Positions 1 through 7,935 of a stretch of DNA of 64,000 nucleotides are shown piece by piece (position 1 is the stretch's first letter; each line of letters starts with the position of its first letter). The stretch comes from Planctomycetota bacterium (lineage in GTDB: Bacteria > Planctomycetota > Planctomycetia > Pirellulales > Pirellulaceae), in assembly GCA_963204915.1 (NCBI GenBank), contig CAUJHS010000064.1, positions 121,053 to 185,052 on the forward strand. Reading direction: 5' to 3'. The position numbers and the translations under genes are program-made. The notes under the pieces were generated by a model, which saw only the letters and a list, made by a program, of their open reading frames with translations, had not been told where the DNA came from and searched no databases.

Positions 1-807
1 GACGGACCGCGCGCGTTTTTGACGACCAATGTTGTTGGAGCCTTCGATTTGCTCCTCGCGGTGTGCGACTATTGGGAGCAGCTTCCCTCGAAATGTCGCG
101 ATGCATTTCGGTTCCTGCAAGTCTCGACTGATGAGGTCTACGGCTCGTTGGGCGACTCGGGGAAGTTTAACGAGACATCTCGGTATGCGCCGAATTCGCC
201 TTACGCAGCGTCGAAAGCCGCCGCCGACCATTTCGTTCGCGCGTTTGGGCGCACCTACGGCTTGCCGGTGCTAATTACCAATTGTTCGAACAATTACGGG
301 CCTTACCAGTTTCCCGAGAAATTGATTCCGCGGATGATCCTCAATGCCCTGGAGGGGAAACCGCTTCCCGTCTATGGCGATGGCCAAAACATACGCGACT
401 GGCTTTATGTGGAAGATCATTGCGACGCCGTGCAACGGGTGCTTGATTCGGGCCAGCCAGGGCAAACGTACAACATCGGCGGCGGGTGCGAGTTGACGAA
501 TCTGGAACTCGTGCAGGCGATCTGTCGTTTGCTGGATTGCATGGATCTGGCGTTGCCGCACCGGTCCTGCGAATCGTTCGTCACCTTCGTACCCGATCGA
601 CCGGGGCACGACCGACGTTACGCCATTGACTTTTCCAAGATCCAACAAGAGTTGAATTGGCGTCCTGCGGTTTCCCTGTCGGAAGGTTTGAACCGCACGG
701 TACGATGGTATGTTGAAAATCGTGCCTGGGCGCAACGCGCCGAAGCCGAGGAAGCGCGGCGCGCACGCGTCGGTTTGCGTGGCATGGCGTCCGACGCGAT
801 GTTGTAA
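1..807 (+). CDS. rfbB: dTDP-glucose 4,6-dehydratase (5' end outside window)
   Basis: Converts dTDP-glucose to dTDP-4-keto-6-deoxyglucose, the branch point to dTDP-rhamnose and other deoxysugars of surface polysaccharides. The frame is open from base 1, and the residues before the first possible start codon (DGPRAFLTTNVVG) still match the family, so the true start lies upstream. The extended-SDR catalytic set is visible: the TDE triad in STDEVYG (residues 43-45 of the visible part) and YAASK (Tyr68, Lys72). NNYGPYQFPEKLIPRM and the RDWLYVEDH segment are also typical of RmlB. The C-terminus is complete. rfbA follows 72 nt downstream on the same strand, so the two probably form part of one dTDP-sugar operon extending to the left of the window. 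Confidence 0.95.
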   Translation, partial: DGPRAFLTTNVVGAFDLLLAVCDYWEQLPSKCRDAFRFLQVSTDEVYGSLGDSGKFNETSRYAPNSPYAASKAAADHFVRAFGRTYGLPVLITNCSNNYGPYQFPEKLIPRMILNALEGKPLPVYGDGQNIRDWLYVEDHCDAVQRVLDSGQPGQTYNIGGGCELTNLELVQAICRLLDCMDLALPHRSCESFVTFVPDRPGHDRRYAIDFSKIQQELNWRPAVSLSEGLNRTVRWYVENRAWAQRAEAEEARRARVGLRGMASDAML

Positions 808-879
808 TCGGGCGTCCTGCCTTGTTCGCAGCGCGCGGCGCGACGGGGCGCGTCGTTGAATACCTGGAGAATCGGCGAT

Positions 880-1773
880 ATGCCCGAGCGACAACGTGTT
901 CGCAAAGGAATTATCCTCGCGGGCGGAACCGGCACGCGGCTGTATCCCATTACGCGTGCGGTGTGCAAACAGTTGTTGCCGGTTTACGATAAACCCTTGA
1001 TTTACTATCCGCTTTCCACGCTGCTGCTGGCGGGAATTCGCGACATTTTACTGATCTCGACCCCCGAAGATTTGCCAGGTTTTCAAAGGTTGCTTGGTTC
1101 GGGCGCGCAATGGGGCGTTCGGTTGCAGTACGCGGTTCAACCGGCGCCTGAAGGCGTGGCCCAAGCGTTCCTGATCGGCCGTTCGTTTATTGCCGACGAC
1201 GCCGTCGCCCTGGTGCTTGGCGATAACTTGTTTTATGGACACGGCTTTCATCGCATGCTGGAAGATGCGGCCGATTCAACTTCCGGCGCGACGATCTTCA
1301 GTTATCCGATGAACGACCCCCAGCGTTACGGGGTCATTGAGCTGGACCCGTCGGGCCGCCCGGTGTCCATTGAGGAGAAGCCGATGCGACCCCGGTCAAA
1401 CTTAGCGGTGCCAGGGCTGTATTTTTATGACAACCAAGTGGTGGAGTTTGCAACTCGCGTGCAACCGTCAGGGCGCGGCGAACTGGAAATTTCCGAAGTG
1501 AATCGCATGTATTTGGAAAGCAACCGCCTTCGCGTCATTCACATGGGGCGCGGTTTGGCGTGGTTCGACGCCGGTACGCCCGACTCGTTGTTAGAAGCGG
1601 CGAGTTTCGTCGAAACCATCCAAAAGCGGCAAGGTTTGCAAATCGCGTGCTTAGAGGAAGTCGCGTTTCGCAAGGGCTTCATCACTCGCGACCAATTGTC
1701 CGAGGCGGCGCACGGCATGAACAACGAATATGGCCAATACCTGAAACGGATTTCCGAAGCGGCTTGCCTGTAA
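880..1773 (+). CDS. rfbA: Glucose-1-phosphate thymidylyltransferase
   Basis: Makes dTDP-glucose from glucose-1-phosphate and dTTP, the step before RfbB. The nucleotidyltransferase signature GGTGTRLYP sits near the N-terminus, followed by [32 protein letters not shown] and the [13 protein letters not shown] segment, all characteristic of RmlA. The 297-residue length fits the family. An upstream in-frame TTG at 856 is possible, but the ATG at 880 has a GGAG at 866-869 at a normal spacing and gives the usual N-terminus, so it is preferred. It lies directly downstream of rfbB and probably shares its transcript. Confidence 0.95.
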   Translation: MPERQRVRKGIILAGGTGTRLYPITRAVCKQLLPVYDKPLIYYPLSTLLLAGIRDILLISTPEDLPGFQRLLGSGAQWGVRLQYAVQPAPEGVAQAFLIGRSFIADDAVALVLGDNLFYGHGFHRMLEDAADSTSGATIFSYPMNDPQRYGVIELDPSGRPVSIEEKPMRPRSNLAVPGLYFYDNQVVEFATRVQPSGRGELEISEVNRMYLESNRLRVIHMGRGLAWFDAGTPDSLLEAASFVETIQKRQGLQIACLEEVAFRKGFITRDQLSEAAHGMNNEYGQYLKRISEAACL

Positions 1774-1845
1774 GTTTGCTTGATACTTCGGATCGGGAAG
1801 GGGGTCTGCCAAAAGGCTTAACGCGTCAACCTGCGAGGAAATGAC

Positions 1846-1873
1846 TTGACCGAGCGACGCGTTGTGCTAACTT
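1846..1873 (+). promoter_or_regulatory. Candidate sigma70-type promoter for the PSCyt gene
   Basis: TTGACC (1846-1851) and TAACTT (1868-1873) are separated by 16 nt in the roughly 295-nt gap between rfbA and the PSCyt/DUF1592-type gene. This would give a leader of nearly 190 nt. The hexamers are only fair matches; no terminator hairpin with a T-run was seen after rfbA. Confidence 0.3.
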
Positions 1874-2068
1874 GATGTCGCTTACGGCCTTCCGCAACTT
1901 TCCCGCCAAACAGTCCTCAATGTTCGGTTCGCCACACCGATAGCTCGACCGGGTCGAACTGTCGTTCATTTCGCCTGCGAGCGACTTTTCCCACACCTCG
2001 GCTGCCAAATGGCGTGCCTAGCCATGCGGACCGCTCGAAACCAACGATCTTAGAGAGGGATAACCTCA

Positions 2069-5000
2069 ATGTTTATTTCCGCATTCCGCCGTATTACGGC
2101 GATCTCGGTACTATGCATATCGACGGCCGCATGGGGCCAATCGAACGACGTGAAAACGTTGGAACGAGATTTTGCGCCCGCGATTCAGCCTCTTGTGCAG
2201 CGCTATTGTTATGAGTGCCATTCCGGCGAACGGATCGAGGGTGAACTCGACCTCGCGATGTTCGCCGATTGGAACGCCGTGCGTCAGCACCCACAGGTGT
2301 GGCAAAAGATTCGCGAAATGCTCGATAGCGAGCAAATGCCTCCCTCGGACGCGCCGCAACCCAACGAAGCCGAGTTTGTGCGCTTGCGAAGTTGGGTCCG
2401 CGACTTTCTGACAATCGAAGCCGCCGCGCGCGCCGGCGATCCAGGCCGTGTGGTGCTGCGCCGTCTTAATAACGCGGAATACACCTTTACGCTGCGCGAC
2501 TTAACTCGCATTGAATCGTTGAATCCTGCTTACGAGTTTCCCGTCGATGGCGCCGCAGGCGAAGGATTTACGAATACCGGCGCGGCGTTGGCGATGTCGC
2601 CAGCCCTGGTCACAAAGTACTTGGACGCGGCCAAAGAAGTGGCGGGGCACGCCGTGTTGCTTCCCGATGGCTTTCGGTTTTCTCCCCACACCACGCGCGC
2701 CGATTGGACGAATGAGGCGTTAGCGCGCCTTCGCACATTTTACGGGCAATTCACCGATGCGCGCCGCGGCGATCGGGTCAATCTTCAGGGCATCATGTTC
2801 GATACCAACGAAGGCGGGCGTTTGCCCTTAGAGAAATACTTTGTCGCCACGCTCAAAGAGCGCGCGGCGTTATTGTCAGGTGAAATGACAGTTGACCAGG
2901 CGGCCGCACGTCATCAGTTGAATGCAAAGTATTTGGGTTTGCTTTGGAAGGTCCTCACGGAAGATCAACCTTCTTTATTGCTTGGCAATTTGCAGGCGCA
3001 TTGGAAGGCGGCTCGCCCGGAGGACGCCGGCGCGCTGGTCGCCGAAGTTGCGGCATGGCAAAACGGTCTGTGGAAGTTCTCCACCGTAGGGCACATTGGT
3101 AAAGCCGGCGGTCCCAAGCGATGGCTCGAGCCTGTTGATCCGCTCGCAACCCAGCAAGATTTTCGCGTGAAAGCGCCGGAGGCGACCGCCGGGAACGACG
3201 TGATTTTTTCGCTCGTCGCCACGAGCGCCGGTGACGGCGCCACGGGCGATGTTGTGGTCTGGCGACAACCTCGGCTCGTCGCCCCAGGACGACCCGATTT
3301 GCTTCTTCGAGACGTTCGCCGCGTTGCGGCCGATCTCGCGGCGCGGCGCACGCGCGTGTTTTCTCGCACCGCCAATTACTTGCGAGCCGCGGACGAAGCA
3401 GCGACAGCCGGCGGAGCCATCGACGTGGCCGACCTTGCTAAAAAACATCAGGTCGAACCGACCGACCTACAGGCTTGGCTCGATTTCTTGGGTGTAGGTC
3501 CTGGACCGGTTGCGTTGACCGGCCACTTTACGAACCAGATCGCCAACGCCAATGGGTACGACTTTATTCAAGGTTGGGGAAGTCACGACACCCCGCTCCT
3601 GTTGGCGAATGCGTCGGACCAGCACGTTCGCATTCCCGGCAACATGTCGCCCCGCAGCGTGGCCGTGCATCCTTCTCCTTCGTTGCGAGCCGCCGTGGGC
3701 TGGCGAAGTCCCGTGACGGCGCCCCTGCGAGTCGAGGCTACCGTGGCGCACGCTCATCCCGAATGTGGAAATGGCGTGACCTGGACGCTCGAACTTCGTC
3801 GCGGCGCCACGCGGCAGCGTCTTGCGGCGGGCATTGCGCAAGGGGCGAGTCGGGCGCAGATTGGCCCGATCGACGATCTTGCCGTCCGCAAGGGAGATGT
3901 GGTCTCGCTGATCATCGGCCCGCGCGACAATAACCATTCGTGTGACTTGACTACGATCGAGTTGCGCCTCACGGCTCGTGAAGGCGAAGCACGCACGTGG
4001 GATCTGGCAAAGGATATTTCGGGAACCGTGTTGGAGGGAAATCCTCACGCCGATTCGTTGGGTAATCGCGATGTATGGCACTTTTACACGGAACCAAACG
4101 AAGGCGCCGAAACGGGGCCGGTCATTCCGGCCGGGTCCTTACTGGCCAAGTGGCAAACGGCGCAGAGCCCCGATGAGAAAAATCGCCTGGCCGACGCGGT
4201 GCAGGCATTGTTGACCCAAGGCCCACCTGAGACGAAAGATAGCCCCGATGCGGCGTTGTACCGGCAACTGGCGTCGCTGGGCGGACCGCTCTTCGCCGGG
4301 GCGCTTGAGGCGCCCGGTGCGAACACCGCCGCCGTTGACGAAGGAGACCACGCGGTGGGACTTGATCCGGCGTTGTTTGGTAAACATCCGCAGGGTCATG
4401 CCCTCGACGCGGCGAGCTTGTGCGTACAAGCGCCAGCCACACTAGAGATACGACTTCCTGCCGACCTGGCGGCGGGTTGCGAATTGGTGACCACGGGTGC
4501 TCTCGACGAGACGGCGGGAGCCGAAGGCAGCGTTCAACTTGCGGTCGTGGCGGGCCCCTCGAACGCGGCTCAAGGGTTGCTTCCTAGCCAAGCCCAAGTG
4601 CAGAACACGGGCAGCAATTGGACCGATCCAAATCGTAAGGTTTCATTGGCGTCGCCAATGATCGTGCGGGAAGGAAGCGAAACGCGGAAGCGGTTCCAGG
4701 CGGCTCTTGAGGAGTTTCGCCAACTGTTCCCCGCGGCGTTGTGTTACACCAAGATCGTCCCCGTGGACGAAGTGGTTACGTTGACGTTGTTTTACCGCGA
4801 AGATGATCATTTGGCGCGATTGATGCTGGACGAAACGCAGCAAGCGCATTTGAACCGCTTATGGGACGAATTACACTTCATCAGTCACGACGCGTTAACG
4901 CAATTGGACGCCTTCGCTCAACTCATGGAATACGCCACACAAGATGGCGATCCCAGTTTGTTTGAACCCTTGCGAGCGCCCATGGAAAGCCGCGCTACGT

Positions 5001-6289
5001 CGTTTCGCCAGCAATTGAGCGACGCCGAGCCAAAGCAAATCGAGTCCTTGATCGCCTTTGCCGGACAAGCCTATCGACGGCCGCTGACCGACGACGAAGC
5101 GACCGATTTACGCACGTTGTATCATTCGTTGCGTCAGCAGGAGTTGCCGCACGAGGAAGCGTTCCGGTTGACTTTGGCCCGCGTGCTGGTGTCGCCAGCG
5201 TTTCTCTATCGGGCCGAGACGCCCGGTCCTGGCGCCGGGCAGGGTCCGGTGAGCGACTGGGAGTTGGCGACCCGTTTGAGTTATTTCCTCTGGTCGTCGC
5301 AACCCGATGACGAACTGCGCCGCGTGGCGGCGGAAGGTCGATTACGCGACACTGAGGTATTACTTGCCCAAACCCGGCGTATGCTACGCGACGCCAAGAC
5401 TCGCCGCCTTGCCACCGAGTTCGCCTGCCAATGGCTTCAGATTTACGAATTTAACGGACTCGATGAGAAAAGTGATCGACATTTTCCCACGTTCCTGGGA
5501 CTACGTGATTCGATGTATGAAGAGTCGATCCAGTTTTTCACCAGCTTGTTTCAAAACAACGGCTCGGTATTGGATATACTCGACGCGGATTACACCTTCT
5601 TGAACGAAGACCTGGCCAAACACTATGCGATTCCCGGCGTGAGCGGGCCCGAATGGCGGCGTGTCGAAGGCGTGAGGCAATATTCGCGCGGCGGCATCCT
5701 TGCCCAGGCCACAACGCTGTCAAAGCAGTCGGGCGCGTCGCGCACCAGTCCCATTTTGCGCGGCAACTGGGTCAGCGAAGTGCTGCTCGGCGAGCGTTTG
5801 CCGCGGCCGCCGAAGGGCATCCCGCCGCTTCCGGACGATGAAGCCGCGACCGAAGGCTTAACCGTCCGCGAGTTGGTCGAGAAGCATAGTAGTGATGCGA
5901 AGTGCGCGGTGTGTCACCGCCGGATTGATCCCTTCGGTTTTTCATTGGAAGCGTATGATGCGATTGGCCGCTGGCGTGAAAAAGACTTGGGCGATCGCCC
6001 AATCGACACCAAGGTCACCGCTATGGACGGTTCTCAGTTTGAAGGACTGGGCGGCCTGCGCGACTACTTGTTAACAACCCGCCGAGATGCGTTCCTGCGC
6101 CAGTTTTGTCGAAAGCTCCTTGGGTACGCCTTGGGTCGCTCGGTGCAACTATCGGATGAACCGCTGTTAGCGGAAATGCGCACCGCGTTGGAAGCTCAAA
6201 ACTTCTCGGCAATCACGGCCGTGGAAACGATTGTGCAAAGCCGGCAGTTCCGTGAAATTCGCGGCCAAGACGTCGCCCAGGACGAATAA
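2069..6289 (+). CDS. Exported cytochrome-like protein, PSCyt1/DUF1587/DUF1595/DUF1592/DUF1588/DUF1585 architecture
   Basis: A 1406-residue planctomycete-type protein of unknown function. It begins with a Sec-like signal (RRITAISVLCISTAAWG) and then a PSCyt1-type haem c motif, CYECH (Cys47, Cys50, His51). A DUF1587-like segment follows at about residues 125-195. A long middle part (200-950) has beta-rich stretches I do not recognise. DUF1595 is at about 990-1050, DUF1592 at 1060-1190 and DUF1588 at 1205-1310, with a second CxxCH (CAVCH, Cys1279-His1283), then DUF1585 near 1325-1390. Two CxxCH motifs suggest one or two covalent haems and a redox role outside the cytoplasm; this is inference. 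The start at 2069 has a GAGAGGG stretch upstream. The DUF1552 gene 61 nt downstream is the usual partner of this architecture in planctomycetes. Confidence 0.9.
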   Translation: MFISAFRRITAISVLCISTAAWGQSNDVKTLERDFAPAIQPLVQRYCYECHSGERIEGELDLAMFADWNAVRQHPQVWQKIREMLDSEQMPPSDAPQPNEAEFVRLRSWVRDFLTIEAAARAGDPGRVVLRRLNNAEYTFTLRDLTRIESLNPAYEFPVDGAAGEGFTNTGAALAMSPALVTKYLDAAKEVAGHAVLLPDGFRFSPHTTRADWTNEALARLRTFYGQFTDARRGDRVNLQGIMFDTNEGGRLPLEKYFVATLKERAALLSGEMTVDQAAARHQLNAKYLGLLWKVLTEDQPSLLLGNLQAHWKAARPEDAGALVAEVAAWQNGLWKFSTVGHIGKAGGPKRWLEPVDPLATQQDFRVKAPEATAGNDVIFSLVATSAGDGATGDVVVWRQPRLVAPGRPDLLLRDVRRVAADLAARRTRVFSRTANYLRAADEAATAGGAIDVADLAKKHQVEPTDLQAWLDFLGVGPGPVALTGHFTNQIANANGYDFIQGWGSHDTPLLLANASDQHVRIPGNMSPRSVAVHPSPSLRAAVGWRSPVTAPLRVEATVAHAHPECGNGVTWTLELRRGATRQRLAAGIAQGASRAQIGPIDDLAVRKGDVVSLIIGPRDNNHSCDLTTIELRLTAREGEARTWDLAKDISGTVLEGNPHADSLGNRDVWHFYTEPNEGAETGPVIPAGSLLAKWQTAQSPDEKNRLADAVQALLTQGPPETKDSPDAALYRQLASLGGPLFAGALEAPGANTAAVDEGDHAVGLDPALFGKHPQGHALDAASLCVQAPATLEIRLPADLAAGCELVTTGALDETAGAEGSVQLAVVAGPSNAAQGLLPSQAQVQNTGSNWTDPNRKVSLASPMIVREGSETRKRFQAALEEFRQLFPAALCYTKIVPVDEVVTLTLFYREDDHLARLMLDETQQAHLNRLWDELHFISHDALTQLDAFAQLMEYATQDGDPSLFEPLRAPMESRATSFRQQLSDAEPKQIESLIAFAGQAYRRPLTDDEATDLRTLYHSLRQQELPHEEAFRLTLARVLVSPAFLYRAETPGPGAGQGPVSDWELATRLSYFLWSSQPDDELRRVAAEGRLRDTEVLLAQTRRMLRDAKTRRLATEFACQWLQIYEFNGLDEKSDRHFPTFLGLRDSMYEESIQFFTSLFQNNGSVLDILDADYTFLNEDLAKHYAIPGVSGPEWRRVEGVRQYSRGGILAQATTLSKQSGASRTSPILRGNWVSEVLLGERLPRPPKGIPPLPDDEAATEGLTVRELVEKHSSDAKCAVCHRRIDPFGFSLEAYDAIGRWREKDLGDRPIDTKVTAMDGSQFEGLGGLRDYLLTTRRDAFLRQFCRKLLGYALGRSVQLSDEPLLAEMRTALEAQNFSAITAVETIVQSRQFREIRGQDVAQDE

Positions 6290-6350
6290 TTCGCGGGAAT
6301 ACGTTAAACTAATCATTCTGCTCGAACCGCCTCACGATTTGGAGCCCACC

Positions 6351-7655
6351 ATGAGCAACCATCAATTTTCTCGCCGCATGATGCTTCGCGGACTTGGCGT
6401 CAGTATGGCGCTGCCGTGGCTTGAGTCGCTCAACGTTTGGGGCGATGAGCCGCGCGGCCAGGCGCCGGGAAGCGAGGCGCCCGTTCGCTTCGCCGTCTTG
6501 TTCGCCGGCAACGGCTTTCATGGCCGGGAATGGTGGGCCAACGGTGAAGGGCGAACCATGGAGCTAGGACAAGTTCTCGCTCCGTTGGCAGACTTTCGCG
6601 AAAAGCTGTTGTTCATTCGGGGCCTGTATAACGCTGAAGCGCTTAAAGGCAACATTCACAGCTCACAAACAGGCAACCTGTTGTCCGGGGCGCCGCTTGC
6701 ATCGGGGGGCGAAATCCGATCGGGCATTAGCGTTGATCAGTTGCTCGCGCAAAGCTATGGCCGATCAACCAAAGTTCCCAGCCTAGTGCTCGGGTGCGAG
6801 AAGTCGAATCCTTCGGTGCATAAGAACTATTCGATGTTGTATAGTTCGCACATTTCCTGGAGTTCCCCCACAACACCCACGCCGTTGGAGTTGTACCCGG
6901 CGCTCGCGTTCGACCGTCTGTTCAAAGATGAAGCCCAACGCGGCGATAAAAGCGTCTTGGACGCGGTGTTAGAGGATGCCGGCGATTTGCGCCGTCGAAT
7001 GAGCGCTGCCGACCAGCGCAAGCTGGACGAATATCTCGACTCAGTTCGCGATGTCGAGCAACGCATCGCACAAGCGGGCAAGCAAGGCGAACTGCAGGGA
7101 TGGCGGCCGACCTTGGATAAGCCCAACATTCCGCGACCACCCGAAGGCGTTCCACAAAACATTGCGGACCACATGCGGCTGATGTGCGACATCCTCGTAC
7201 TTGGTTTCCAGACCGACACCACGCGCATCACCACGCTTAAGCTAAATAACGATCACTCGTCGTTGCGGTTTCCCCACCTGGGGGTCGATTACATGATTCA
7301 CCATTTATTGTCGCACTCCGACACCGCCGACTGGCTCAAAGTGAATCAGTTTTTCGTCGAACAATTGGCGTACATCGCACGCAAGCTGGACGCAATTCAA
7401 GAAGGCGAACGCACCGCGCTGGACAACTCGATGCTGCTTTTCTGTTCGAGCATGATGAACGGCGGTCACGATGCAACGCAGTTGCCTGTGGTCCTGGTCG
7501 GCCGCGGCGGCGGGAAAATTTCCGCGGGCCGCGTGCTCGACTATCGCGAGCAACCCAACCGCCAGATGTGCCGGCTGTACCTCTCGCTCATGGACAAGAT
7601 GAACGTCCGACTTCCGAAATTCGGCGACGCCGATACTCCATTGGCCGAAGTGTAA
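6351..7655 (+). CDS. DUF1552 family Tat-exported protein
   Basis: A 434-residue protein of a family common in Planctomycetes and rare elsewhere; function unknown. The N-terminus SRRMMLRGLGVSMALPW is a twin-arginine type signal, so the protein is probably folded before export. Family-typical stretches include FAVLFAGNGFH, the HSSQTGNLLSG segment, GISVDQLLAQ and a C-terminal CSSMMNGGHDATQLPVVLVG. The ATG at 6351 is chosen because GGAG (6341-6344) lies 6 nt upstream and because it places the RR motif at the N-terminus; the open frame extends further up into the preceding gene without a comparable start. Pairing with the upstream PSCyt/DUF1592-type gene is the standard arrangement and suggests that the two act together. 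Confidence 0.9.
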   Translation: MSNHQFSRRMMLRGLGVSMALPWLESLNVWGDEPRGQAPGSEAPVRFAVLFAGNGFHGREWWANGEGRTMELGQVLAPLADFREKLLFIRGLYNAEALKGNIHSSQTGNLLSGAPLASGGEIRSGISVDQLLAQSYGRSTKVPSLVLGCEKSNPSVHKNYSMLYSSHISWSSPTTPTPLELYPALAFDRLFKDEAQRGDKSVLDAVLEDAGDLRRRMSAADQRKLDEYLDSVRDVEQRIAQAGKQGELQGWRPTLDKPNIPRPPEGVPQNIADHMRLMCDILVLGFQTDTTRITTLKLNNDHSSLRFPHLGVDYMIHHLLSHSDTADWLKVNQFFVEQLAYIARKLDAIQEGERTALDNSMLLFCSSMMNGGHDATQLPVVLVGRGGGKISAGRVLDYREQPNRQMCRLYLSLMDKMNVRLPKFGDADTPLAEV

Positions 7656-7702
7656 CTCGCCGCGAAAAATAGAAGTTTACGACGATCTTCAACAACGCAA
7701 TC

Positions 7703-7732
7703 ACGCTGCGCGTCGGTCATACTGCGCAGCGT
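7703..7732. terminator. GC-rich stem-loop after the DUF1552 gene
   Basis: Perfect 9-bp inverted repeat ACGCTGCGC (7703-7711) and GCGCAGCGT (7724-7732) with a 12-nt loop, starting 47 nt after the DUF1552 stop. No T-run follows, so it is either a weak or Rho-aided terminator or an mRNA-stabilising hairpin. Confidence 0.4.
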
Positions 7733-7793
7733 CGCCCGACCTTCCGCGGCACGTTCCGCGAGCCAAAACCGGAAAATTCTAGCGCGATTGCTA

Positions 7794-7823
7794 TTGACTC
7801 GGTTTGCGGGCATCGCCAATGAT
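7794..7823 (+). promoter_or_regulatory. Candidate sigma70-type promoter for the DUF1549/DUF1553 gene
   Basis: TTGACT (7794-7799) and AATGAT (7818-7823, 4 of 6 consensus bases) are 18 nt apart, after the stem-loop and about 110 nt before the start codon at 7936. The position makes biological sense, but the -10 match is weak. Confidence 0.3.
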
Positions 7824-7935
7824 AAGCGTTGTTTGATGCGACCAGCCTGCTTGAGTTTGGAGAACGCCAGCGCTTCGGCGTTCGGAAACTTAAGATCCCG
7901 CCAACGTTTTCCCTCCCACAATCAAGAGAGCCGCG

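Noticed and set aside
271..894. Long antisense frame across rfbB, and similar ones at 3467-4081, 11889-12518, 13489-14061 and 36297-36854
   Set aside because: All lie opposite strongly supported genes, as expected from codon bias in GC-rich DNA, and none has recognisable motifs.
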